This document shows, piece by piece, positions 1-6,739 of a stretch of DNA of 9,359 nt; positions within the stretch are counted from its first letter, which is position 1; every line of letters starts with the position of its first letter. Location: the NCBI GenBank assembly GCA_937959285.1, contig CALGAR010000138.1:1-9359 (forward strand), in the 5' to 3' direction. The DNA is from an uncultured Bryobacterales bacterium. Lineage in GTDB: Bacteria > Acidobacteriota > Terriglobia > Bryobacterales > Bryobacteraceae. The translations under genes were made by a program, and so were the position numbers. The notes under the pieces are model-generated. The model was not told the origin of the DNA, did no database searches, and worked only from the letters and a program-made list of their open reading frames with translations.

Positions 1-107
1 GCCCTCACTACTAAGGCTTGTAGCCCAGCAGCGTCAAAACTGCCAGAGCCGCTACCGAGATCGAGGACTTTGGCCCCAGGCCTCAGTGCAGAAAGTATCT
101 CATGCAT
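1..107 (-). CDS. SAM-dependent methyltransferase, 5' end only
   Basis: Read on the minus strand from an ATG at 107, the frame is open to the window edge and gives about 35 residues containing KVLDLGSGSGSF. This is the glycine-rich motif I that binds S-adenosylmethionine in class I methyltransferases, preceded by an HEILSALRPGA helix as usual. Only the N-terminal part is visible, so the substrate cannot be told. The frame stays open upstream of the ATG to an in-frame stop at 180-182, and that stretch (ending TTDGAPS) also reads like coding sequence. No clear Shine-Dalgarno precedes the ATG. The 5' end may therefore have been replaced by the adjacent transposase remnant, leaving a truncated gene. 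The family call is fairly secure; the start is not. Confidence 0.6.
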   Translation of the reverse strand, partial: MHEILSALRPGAKVLDLGSGSGSFDAAGLQALVVR

Positions 108-204
108 TGACGGTGCCCCATCTGTAGTTGAAAGTGAAGGCGGCGGTTCGCCTTTGATTCTGAATAGAAATCGAGGTGATCAAACCTGGAAAGGAGAACC
201 GCCA

Positions 205-510
205 TTGAAACGAATTACCACACGATTGCCAAGCAAGGGAAGGTCAGCGGGCGCAAGCTGGCCGAGTTTTTGGTCAACGGCCAGGCGCTACTGCCGATGC
301 TGGAGCTGATCGAGCAAAGCGGCCTGGCCATCGACAACCTCATCGATGTCGTGGGCCGCGCCAGCCTGGAAGCGGTGCTGCAACTGTCGGCGCAGCAAGC
401 GGATGGACCACCGCAGCAAGGCAAAGCGCGCCAGGGCGATATCGTCTGGCGCGGAACGCAGCCCGGCCGCGTGCGTCTGAAAGAGCGCCAGCTCAAAGTG
501 AACAAGTCTT
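205..510 (+). pseudogene. IS256/mutator-type transposase remnant (N-terminus)
   Basis: From about 204 the + strand encodes NYHTIAKQGKVSGRKLAEFL, then an MLELIEQSGLAIDNLIDVVGRASLEAVLQLSA-like segment, a QQGKARQGDIVWRG-like segment and VRLKERQLKVNK. This resembles the N-terminal region of mutator-type (IS256-like) transposases before the DDE domain, recognised from memory of the family. A good ribosome binding site, AAAGGAG at 190-196, precedes TTG at 205. Starting there gives MKR and then the wrong frame; one extra A near 213 would restore the frame, so a single-base deletion at the very start is likely. After about 507 the similarity stops, although the frame stays open to a TGA at 648-650. 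The catalytic domain is absent, so this is a dead remnant. No terminal inverted repeats or target duplication were identified. Confidence 0.6.
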
Positions 511-746
511 ACGGGGATTCACGTAAATGCGAAAGGGAATTCGCCGCCCGAAGCTCCCGGCGGCGATCCCATTGGAGCCGCGATCCTTCGATCGCGGAAT
601 TTAAGTGGATACTGTGGGGTCCTACACAGTCAACGAACCATCTTCAATGAGGAACAAACCGATAGGTTTGTTGAAGACCACTTCATCGTACCATACTTGC
701 CGGTTCCTACGGCTGCTTATGGTTAGTTTACTGTGTCGATCCTGGG

Positions 747-779
747 AAAAACAGAAAATGGGCCTTGACTCAGCCCATT
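747..779 (-). terminator. Candidate intrinsic terminator, second of a tandem pair
   Basis: On the minus strand a 7-bp stem (773-779 with 757-763, 9-nt loop) is followed directly by a T-rich tract, the complement of 747-756, interrupted by C and G. It lies just beyond a stronger terminator read in the same direction. The stem is short, so this would be an auxiliary site. Confidence 0.45.
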
Positions 780-788
780 GTTATCCTG

Positions 789-828
789 AAAAATAAAAAG
801 CGGCCGCAACCTGCTACGTTGCGACCGC
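789..828 (-). terminator. Candidate intrinsic terminator on the minus strand
   Basis: An 11-bp stem (818-828 with 800-810, one C-A mismatch, 7-nt loop) is followed on the minus strand by TTTTTATTTTT, the complement of 789-799. This is a textbook rho-independent layout and is directional, because the + strand side has no T-tract. It implies a transcript arriving leftward from about 830-1200, yet the only gene candidate there is the doubtful minus-strand ORF ending at 920. Confidence 0.6.
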
Positions 829-919
829 TGTGACACGTCAGCGGCAGAGGCTGACGCGGGGATACATCCGCCTCCAGTCTACCACACCTCCGCGCATCCA
901 CTGCCGCTGGCCCGAAAGT

Positions 920-1156
920 TTAGGGAGGAGAAAGTGCATGCGCAATCTGGCCGTTGTGTACGAACTCAATTCTGATATGACTACGACCTTTTTTAGCTGC
1001 TAAGGGCTTTGGGTGGCGTGCCCATCCACCAACACCTGTGGGTGTTACGGGCATTTCCTTGCACCACCGAGTGGCTTCATCTCCGGCTAGCAAAGTTGGT
1101 GACGCGCAAAGACCGCGTAGTAGTTCTAGAACTAAGTGGCCAAGAGAATCTTTCAT
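920..1156 (-). CDS. Doubtful minus-strand hypothetical ORF (78 aa)
   Basis: On the minus strand an open frame ends with TAA at 920-922. Counted from an ATG at 1156 it gives 78 residues, beginning MKDSLGHLVLELLRGL and ending FVHNGQIAHALSPP. The frame stays open rightward to 1402, but that part is antisense to csb1 and cannot all be real. The composition is more protein-like than the + strand frames here, and two terminator-like hairpins lie downstream in its direction. A truncated old gene cut by the cas operon is possible. I recognise no family. GGCGG abuts the ATG without a normal spacer, so the start is weak. It conflicts with the + strand short ORF at 938. Confidence 0.2.
   Translation of the reverse strand: MKDSLGHLVLELLRGLCASPTLLAGDEATRWCKEMPVTPTGVGGWARHPKPLAAKKGRSHIRIEFVHNGQIAHALSPP
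938..1003 (+). CDS. Short ORF (21 aa) with strong ribosome binding site upstream of cas operon
   Basis: An ATG at 938 follows GGGAGGAG (923-930) at a 7-nt spacing, the best Shine-Dalgarno sequence in the window. It opens MRNLAVVYELNSDMTTTFFSC and stops at TAA 1001-1003. A run of six T (989-994) lies within it. Dropping one T would join this start to a frame open to TGA 1197-1199, which overlaps the csb1 ATG as ATGA, giving 86 residues. That extended product is rich in Ser, Arg, His and Pro and matches no family I know. It could be a leader peptide, a frameshifted small gene, or chance. Confidence 0.2.
   Translation: MRNLAVVYELNSDMTTTFFSC
1031..1046. repeat. Small perfect hairpin in cas operon leader
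   Basis: AACACC (1031-1036) and GGTGTT (1041-1046) form a perfect 6-bp stem with a TGTG loop, 150 bp upstream of csb1. No T-tract follows, so it is not an intrinsic terminator. Any role in the leader RNA is a guess. Confidence 0.3.
1121..1134. promoter_or_regulatory. Perfect 14-bp palindrome upstream of csb1, possible operator
   Basis: TAGTTCTAGAACTA is a perfect two-fold palindrome ending 61 bp before the csb1 start, in the region where an operon promoter would be expected. That shape and place suit a dimeric repressor binding site. No regulator gene lies in the window and no convincing -35/-10 pair was found, so the role is inferred from symmetry and position only. Confidence 0.35.
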
Positions 1157-1195
1157 CCGCCACGGCACGTTAATACACGCTGGAGCTAGAACATC

Positions 1196-2413
1196 ATGAA
1201 ACTCACGATCGACACCCTTAGAAGTGCCGTCGAGAATGACGCTGCGTTTCGACGGAGACAGCGCCTTCAGCCTGCGGAGGGACAGGGAGCGAAGATCTTT
1301 CCTCCTACGTATCCCGGTCCTGAGAACGATCCACAGCACGTCTTCGAGAAACGGCGAACTGACGGGCAGGAATTGTGGTGCGTACTCGTCGATTCCGTCC
1401 AATCTCAGTCAAATCGCGCGGAAGAGTTCCTTCTGGAAGCGGCGCGGCGAAAGCTGATCGAATTACCCTACGTTTCTGTCGATTTCTCTGAAGCAAAGTT
1501 GGATGGACTAACTGAAATTACTTCCCTTGAAGCGCCGCACCGGCTGTTCGACGCCATCTTGCGCGACAGCGAGCTTTCCGGGACGCCCTTCATGAAGTCA
1601 GACGTGGGTAAGGCCTTGATTGCCGCCAAGTCGTCAGATGCCAGCGCGATCTTCGAATTGTCACCTTCAGCACTCTTATTCGGAGTATGGAACTCCACCG
1701 GAGAAGGTCGCAGGTTAGGTGCTAAGTTCCCACGATGTTTTGTGAGCGAACTGATCGGTGTGAACGTTCCTGTGAAGGAAGAGGGCGATTCCGTTATCAG
1801 CAGGGCTCGACGCACCGGCAGCCGTATCGATCCGCTCGGAATCCTCAAGGGCGTAACCGTATACAAGTCCAAAGAGGGCTGGGACGTGGAGGAGAAGGAC
1901 GCCGGTAGAGGGGCCAAGAAGGTGCGGCCTTCTGAGATTAATCATGGCAACATAGCGCCAACCGTTCAGAGTCTGGGTGTGACCTGTGACTATATCGAAC
2001 AAACCGCCGTGATAACGCTGGCGGGTTTGCGAAGGTTGCGCTTTGGAACCCCAGAACGGACTTCGTCAGCGCGGTCGCTGTTGGCGGCGCTTGGTTTAGT
2101 GGCATTGCTCGAACAGGACGCCCGTGGCTACGCCCTGCGCTCACGCTGTGATCTCGTATGCAGTGGAGCGGCCCCTCTCGAACTTGTCAAGTCTGACGGT
2201 TCTACCGAAACTGTCGAGCTGAGCCTCGGTGAAGCCCGTAGCCTCTACGCTGATTGTGTTACGGCTGTGCGCAAGAGCGGATTTACGTTTTCCGCTGAAC
2301 CGCTCGTGCTGAAGCCGCAGGCGAAGTTAGTTGCGATTGTGCAGAAGAGCCGCGAACTCGCCATGGCGGGCGAAGGGGGCGAGGCGGCGACTGCCGAGGC
2401 TGGAAAGAGCTAA
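1196..2413 (+). CDS. csb1: Type I-G Cas7 backbone protein Csb1 (GSU0053 family)
   Basis: This 405-residue protein is the Cas7-type RAMP subunit that polymerises along the crRNA spacer to form the backbone of the type I-G interference complex in the cytoplasm. Family signatures seen are the N-terminal TIDTLRSAVENDAAFRRRQRL with KIFPPTYPG (about 33-41), LVDSVQSQSNRAE (64-76), the APHRLFDAILRDSEL stretch after about 114, the LLFGVWNSTG segment (around 160-168) and RCFVSELIGV (180-189). The length suits the family. The ATG at 1196 is chosen because the N-terminus then matches the usual Csb1 start; GGAG about 10 nt upstream serves as ribosome binding site. It is the first operon gene and ends 4 bp before csb2. 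The Ala/Gly/Glu-rich tail after about 390 looks dispensable. Confidence 0.93.
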   Translation: MKLTIDTLRSAVENDAAFRRRQRLQPAEGQGAKIFPPTYPGPENDPQHVFEKRRTDGQELWCVLVDSVQSQSNRAEEFLLEAARRKLIELPYVSVDFSEAKLDGLTEITSLEAPHRLFDAILRDSELSGTPFMKSDVGKALIAAKSSDASAIFELSPSALLFGVWNSTGEGRRLGAKFPRCFVSELIGVNVPVKEEGDSVISRARRTGSRIDPLGILKGVTVYKSKEGWDVEEKDAGRGAKKVRPSEINHGNIAPTVQSLGVTCDYIEQTAVITLAGLRRLRFGTPERTSSARSLLAALGLVALLEQDARGYALRSRCDLVCSGAAPLELVKSDGSTETVELSLGEARSLYADCVTAVRKSGFTFSAEPLVLKPQAKLVAIVQKSRELAMAGEGGEAATAEAGKS

Positions 2414-2417
2414 TTCC

Positions 2418-3875
2418 ATGCTGACCCTGGAAGTTGAATTCTTGACCGGGGTTTGCTTCGCTGCGAAATCCGGGCAAATCCCTACCGAAGAACCGGATTG
2501 GCCTCCGCAGCCGGATCGCGTGTTCTCGGCGTTGGTGGCGACCTGGGGAACACGCGGTGAACAACCGCACGAGAGGGCTGCACTGGAATGGTTGGAGCAG
2601 CAACCGCCTCCGCTGATAGAAGCAAGCGAGGCCGAAAGGCGGCACGTTGGCATCGTGTACGTTCCACCCGGGGATCTGAGCGGGCGACCGGAAGTGGTGC
2701 CGGAAAGCCGTAGCCGGCAGCCTCGCATGTTTCCGGCGGCGATCCCGCATCGGCCAGTGGTCCGTTTCAATTGGAGGGTGCAGCCCGAGGAAGGGATCCT
2801 CAATGCGTTGCAATCGCTGGCGCACGATACCGCTTACCTCGGGCATTCCGCGTCAGTCGTCCGCTGCCGGTTCGTTCTGTCCTCAACTGAAAGTGGAGAT
2901 GGCGAGCACCGCGAACTCCAACCCAGCCGCCGTGTCTACCCGGGCAGACTGGCTGAGCTTGAGCACTACTATCGACGCGGGGAACGACCTCTGCCAGGGG
3001 AACTAACTTCACAATCTCCGGAGAAGCACGAGAAGGTACCGGAGAGCGTATTTTCCGATCACTGGATCGTCCTCGAAGACTCTGCCGGCTGCAGTCCAGA
3101 TCTTCGCGCAATCGCTGCGGTAACCCGTCGCTTTCGGGAGGCTCTGATGAGCCGGTATGGCGAGGCGCGTGTGCCTGTACCCGGCCTGATCTCCGGGCAC
3201 AATCCGGACGGGAGCCCGGTGAATAGCCCTCACATGGCGATCGTGCCGCTGGCCGATGTTGGGTTCTACTATTCGGAAGGCCGGCTCATGGGGCTTGCCA
3301 TTGTATTTCCTCGAGATACCGACGCGGATCGGCGAAGGGCGGAACGGGACTGGCTGGCAGGATTAGAAGCTTCCTCTGAGACGATTGCTCAATGGCAAAA
3401 GTTTGATCAGTTGCTTAGCGAAGTCAGGGAGATAAAGCTTGGAGGCCTGGGTATTTGGTCGATCAGCCGGACTTTGGCAGCACCGAAACGGAGTTTGGAG
3501 ACGGGGAGGTACACATGTCCTTCCAGGCGATGGTCGTCTGTAACTCCCATCGTGCTCGACCGATTTCCTAAGGCGAAAGATCCAGCCGAGCGCGATCAGG
3601 AAATGGCGTCTATCATTGCATCCTCATGCAGGAATATCGGTCTCCCGGAGCCGTGCGCTTTGGCGCTTTACAAACACTCTGCAGTCAAAGGAGCGCCTTC
3701 AGCGTACCCATCGGGAAGAGCTCCTGAGTGGACCGGCTGGACGTTACCCGGGTTCCTTGCGAAGCGCATTCTGACTCACGCCGTTATCGAGTTTTCGGAA
3801 CCCGTGCGTGGCCCGGTCATCTTAGGTGCTGGCCGTTTTGCGGGACTCGGCCTGTGCATAGGAGATCAGGAATGA
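2418..3875 (+). CDS. csb2: Type I-G Cas5-Cas6 fusion protein Csb2 (GSU0054 family)
   Basis: This 485-residue protein combines a Cas5-like N-terminal half, expected to hold the crRNA 5' handle, with a Cas6-like C-terminal half, expected to cleave pre-crRNA at the repeat. The start reads MLTLEVEFLTGVCFA, a RAMP beta strand. It is followed by DWPPQPDRVFSALVATW (27-43), the WPPxPxRxFxALVA element typical of Csb2. The C-terminus carries HAVIEFSEPVRGP (454-466) and a glycine-rich loop, GPVILGAGRFAGLGL (465-479), as in Cas6 RAMP folds. H454 is a candidate functional histidine, by position only. The ATG at 2418 is preferred to an in-frame one at 2331 inside csb1, because only it starts at the conserved strand and follows GGAAAGAG. 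It overlaps cas3 by an ATGA. Confidence 0.92.
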   Translation: MLTLEVEFLTGVCFAAKSGQIPTEEPDWPPQPDRVFSALVATWGTRGEQPHERAALEWLEQQPPPLIEASEAERRHVGIVYVPPGDLSGRPEVVPESRSRQPRMFPAAIPHRPVVRFNWRVQPEEGILNALQSLAHDTAYLGHSASVVRCRFVLSSTESGDGEHRELQPSRRVYPGRLAELEHYYRRGERPLPGELTSQSPEKHEKVPESVFSDHWIVLEDSAGCSPDLRAIAAVTRRFREALMSRYGEARVPVPGLISGHNPDGSPVNSPHMAIVPLADVGFYYSEGRLMGLAIVFPRDTDADRRRAERDWLAGLEASSETIAQWQKFDQLLSEVREIKLGGLGIWSISRTLAAPKRSLETGRYTCPSRRWSSVTPIVLDRFPKAKDPAERDQEMASIIASSCRNIGLPEPCALALYKHSAVKGAPSAYPSGRAPEWTGWTLPGFLAKRILTHAVIEFSEPVRGPVILGAGRFAGLGLCIGDQE

Positions 3876-6739
3876 ATCCCCTCAGTTCAAAAGATTTTCC
3901 GTCGTTCTTTCGTGAAGTTACCGGTTATGACCCGTTTCCATGGCAAGAGAGGCTGGCAAAGTATGTGTTTCAGAACCGCGAATGGCCCACATACCTCGAT
4001 CTGCCAACCGCCGCCGGAAAAACGGCAGTCCTCGAAATCGCGATCTTTCATTTGGCGTTAGAAGCGGCTTTGGGAATTAAGCGCTCTGCGCCTGTACGGA
4101 TTGCTTTTGTTGTAGACCGCAGGGTGATTGTAGATCAGGCCTACGAGCGGGCCTGCAAAATAAAAAAAGCACTGCGCCCGGATGCCAGTTCAATTGCGGG
4201 AAAAGTTGCGAGGGCGCTTCAGGAGTTCTCCGCTGGTGAAGACTCCTGTCTCTGGGTGCAAGAGCTGCGAGGAGGACTCCCCAGGGAATCCGATTGGGCG
4301 AGGACACCGGTTCAGCCGACGATCCTCCTTTCCACTGTGGACCAGGTCGGTTCTCGATTGCTGTTCCGGGGTTACGGTGTTTCCAAGTCAATGCGACCGA
4401 TTCATGCAGGGCTGCTTGGATCGGACTGCCTGATCTTTGTGGACGAGGCGCATCTGGCAGAGCCATTCCGCCAATCGCTTCAATGGGTGCAGCGCTATCG
4501 TAAGAAGCCCTGGACTGAATGTGATCCTGCTCCGTGGGGATTTGTGATGTTGTCAGCTACCCCAACAAATGAGGCCGGAAACATTAGGCCGCAGGCAAAT
4601 GGGGCAGTCGATAAAAATGCAGAACCGTTTAGTCTTTCATTTGAGGACTTAAGTCACCCGATTTTGTCTAAACGGCTCAGCGCTCCAAAGCTTGCTGAGC
4701 TGCGCGAGGTAGCGAGCACCGATCTGGCTGCTGCTTATGCCGAGGCAGCCCGTGAGCTCGCAACGCGGGAGGGGATTCACCGGGTCCTGATTGTGGTGAA
4801 TCGAGTTGACCTGGCGCGGGCGATCTTCGAGCGATTAGATACAGAAGAAAGGTTCCTGCTCACAGGGCGGGTTCGCGACATCGACCGGGCGAAGATCATT
4901 AACGAATTGAAAAGCGCTTTGAGCGAAGAGGGTCGAAAGTTGTTTGCTGTCGCGACGCAGTCGGTAGAAGCTGGGGCAGACTTCGACTTCGATGGCCTCG
5001 TAACTCAGATCGCAGCTTTGGATGCCTTGCGCCAGCGCTTTGGCCGGTTAAACCGAACGGGCCGCGACATTGCGGCGGCAGCGATTGTGATCGCGACGAA
5101 AGAAGACTTGTCGGCGAAGAAGCCAGATCCAATTTATGAGTTCGCCGCAAAAGGTGCATGGGAGGTGCTAAACCGCATCGCTCAGGTTCAGGGGAAGCGG
5201 CGGGTTGTCGATTTCAGTTATCTAGCGCTAAGAGACAAATTAACCTCGGAGGATCTGGAGAAAGCGTGTTGTGCGAATCGGGATGCTCCAGTGATGCCCC
5301 CAGCCTACGTCGCCCTTTGGGCGTGCACGAATCCGCCGCCCCGAGTTGAACCAGACGTGGCATTGTTCCTCCACGGACCCGAGAAGGCCTCCGCTGACGT
5401 TCAAGTTGTATGGCGCGCAGATCTCTCTGCGGAAGACTTAAAAGAATCCAACGAGGAGCGCCTGAGAGAACTGGTTGCCCTTGCACCTCCCCGCTCTCCC
5501 GAAACGCTCTCCGTTCCGATCTGGAAAGTCCGGCAATGGTTAGCCGGAGATCCGGATGCAGCTCGAGTGGGTGACATCGAAGGAGAAAAAGAATTCCAAG
5601 ATGTCAATAGCAGTGAATGGAGAGTACTCCGCTGGCGCGGCGCGGATGACGAGGACACGAAAGTAATCTGGGAGCGAGAGATTCGTCCCGGAGATGTGAT
5701 CATTGTTCCGGCTTCCTACGGTGGCTGCGATGAATGGGGATGGACCGGCCAGCGGTCATCAGTAGCTGCAGACCGCGGTCTTCAAGCGGCTTCACAACTG
5801 AAAACCCGGCGGATCGCACTCCGTCTCCATCCCAATTTATTCGAGCCTGAGGATTGGAAAAGAATCGAGCCACTGCTCGAAAAGCACTACGACGACCCGG
5901 AAACGCTGCGTGCTGAACTTGCCGATGTATTGAAGGATGACTGGCTACAAGAACTGAATGCAATTGAGCGCCTGGAAGGTCTAACGCCCTATATCGAGAA
6001 TCGTCCTGCGGCTGGGCTAATTCTGACCGGGCGCCGTGCCGTCAGCCGGCAGTCCATGGTTGAGCCGAGTACGGAGAGTGATCAAGCGGGTAGTTTCAGC
6101 AGGAATGAGGTCAGCCTCCGCGAACACACGGCGCACGTCGTTACAAAGACCCATCTGTTTGCAGACCGCGCGGGATTAAGCGGCTCCGTTCGCCATGCTC
6201 TTTCCTTCGCTGCCCGATTTCATGACTTAGGTAAGGGTGACCGCAGATTCCAGCTACTTCTCGGTAACGGAGATAGCGGATCTAAGATTCTTGCCAAGTC
6301 GCCTGGGCGCGGTCAAAGTTCGGTTCCAGGCTTGCCCCCGCACTGGAGGCATGAAGCGCTTTCAGTTCGAGTTGCAATGGAAGATCCGCGGTTTTCAGAG
6401 GAAGGCGAATCTATGGATCGCGACCTTGCTCTGTGGTTGATCGGAACGCATCACGGTTGGGGACGCCCTTTCTTCCCTCACGAAGATCACCTGGACGACT
6501 ACCCACGCCAAATTGGTGGGCCCGAGGGCAAGTGCCTACAACTGCGCGCATCGCCGGGTCCCCAAAGATTGGCTTTTGACTGGGACGGCCTCGACTGGGC
6601 AGGGCTGTTCGATCGCCTGCAACAGCGTTACGGGCCGTGGGAACTCGCGCGGTTCGAGGCCATTTTGCGGCTCGCGGACCATCGTGCGTCGGAGGAAGAA
6701 GATGCCAACAGAACACATTCTGCAAGGTCTGGAACCTGA
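3872..6739 (+). CDS. cas3: Type I-G Cas3 helicase-nuclease with C-terminal HD domain
   Basis: A 955-residue Cas3 that would be recruited to the target-bound complex to unwind and shred DNA. Helicase motifs come first: PWQ (23-25), Walker A DLPTAAGKT (43-51, K50), VVDRRVIVDQ, Walker B DEAH (191-194), SAT (228-230), SVEAGADFD, and motif VI QRFGRLNRTGR (388-398). The HD nuclease follows at the C-terminus: REHTAHV (H752), FHDLGKGD (H784, D785), HWRHE (H824, H827), GTHHGW (H860, H861) and LADHR (D936). Helicase before HD is the reverse of most type I Cas3 proteins and is diagnostic of type I-G. No key residue appears lost. The ATG at 3872 follows AGGAGATCAGGA and overlaps the csb2 stop as ATGA. 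An upstream in-frame ATG at 3728 lies inside csb2 and is unlikely. The end overlaps the next gene by 38 bp. Confidence 0.96.
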   Translation: MNPLSSKDFPSFFREVTGYDPFPWQERLAKYVFQNREWPTYLDLPTAAGKTAVLEIAIFHLALEAALGIKRSAPVRIAFVVDRRVIVDQAYERACKIKKALRPDASSIAGKVARALQEFSAGEDSCLWVQELRGGLPRESDWARTPVQPTILLSTVDQVGSRLLFRGYGVSKSMRPIHAGLLGSDCLIFVDEAHLAEPFRQSLQWVQRYRKKPWTECDPAPWGFVMLSATPTNEAGNIRPQANGAVDKNAEPFSLSFEDLSHPILSKRLSAPKLAELREVASTDLAAAYAEAARELATREGIHRVLIVVNRVDLARAIFERLDTEERFLLTGRVRDIDRAKIINELKSALSEEGRKLFAVATQSVEAGADFDFDGLVTQIAALDALRQRFGRLNRTGRDIAAAAIVIATKEDLSAKKPDPIYEFAAKGAWEVLNRIAQVQGKRRVVDFSYLALRDKLTSEDLEKACCANRDAPVMPPAYVALWACTNPPPRVEPDVALFLHGPEKASADVQVVWRADLSAEDLKESNEERLRELVALAPPRSPETLSVPIWKVRQWLAGDPDAARVGDIEGEKEFQDVNSSEWRVLRWRGADDEDTKVIWEREIRPGDVIIVPASYGGCDEWGWTGQRSSVAADRGLQAASQLKTRRIALRLHPNLFEPEDWKRIEPLLEKHYDDPETLRAELADVLKDDWLQELNAIERLEGLTPYIENRPAAGLILTGRRAVSRQSMVEPSTESDQAGSFSRNEVSLREHTAHVVTKTHLFADRAGLSGSVRHALSFAARFHDLGKGDRRFQLLLGNGDSGSKILAKSPGRGQSSVPGLPPHWRHEALSVRVAMEDPRFSEEGESMDRDLALWLIGTHHGWGRPFFPHEDHLDDYPRQIGGPEGKCLQLRASPGPQRLAFDWDGLDWAGLFDRLQQRYGPWELARFEAILRLADHRASEEEDANRTHSARSGT
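6691..6698 (+). promoter_or_regulatory. Ribosome binding site deciding the cas8-position start
   Basis: GGAGGAAG lies 3 nt before the ATG at 6702, counted from its end, with the GGAGG core about 6 nt away. It sits inside the cas3 3' end and supports ATG 6702, not the in-frame ATG at 6513, as the start of the fourth gene, implying translational coupling. Confidence 0.7.

Larger units (their letters stand above)
541..856. other. Run of eight consecutive stem-loops without a recognised gene
   Basis: This stretch carries no convincing gene but a dense series of inverted repeats. They are 541-548/559-566 (8 bp), 578-585/590-597 (8 bp, CTTC loop), 611-616/625-630 (6 bp), 653-660/665-672 (8 bp, GATA loop, with CTTC 643-646 and GAAG 673-676 able to extend it), 690-695/718-723 enclosing 699-702/710-713, 757-763/773-779 (7 bp), 800-810/818-828 (11 bp, one mismatch) and 836-842/850-856 (7 bp). 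Two have T-tracts on the minus strand and are listed as terminators. The rest could be part of a structured RNA, the end of a mobile element, or the wreck of an insertion. An open frame at 605-796 (63 codons) runs through it but looks non-coding. Confidence 0.5.

Noticed and set aside
800..828. Integron attC-like site (AAC and GTT beside a loop)
   Set aside because: In attC sites GTT and AAC flank the outer ends of the site, not the loop. No integron integrase or cassette array is present, and the T-tract makes a terminator the simpler reading.
2283..2846. Minus-strand ORF of 187 codons across the csb1-csb2 junction
   Set aside because: It is antisense to two well-supported cas genes, with an Arg/Pro/His-rich composition typical of shadow frames.
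4077..4466. Minus-strand ORF of 129 codons within cas3
   Set aside because: It is opposite the helicase core with its conserved motifs and has no family-like sequence.
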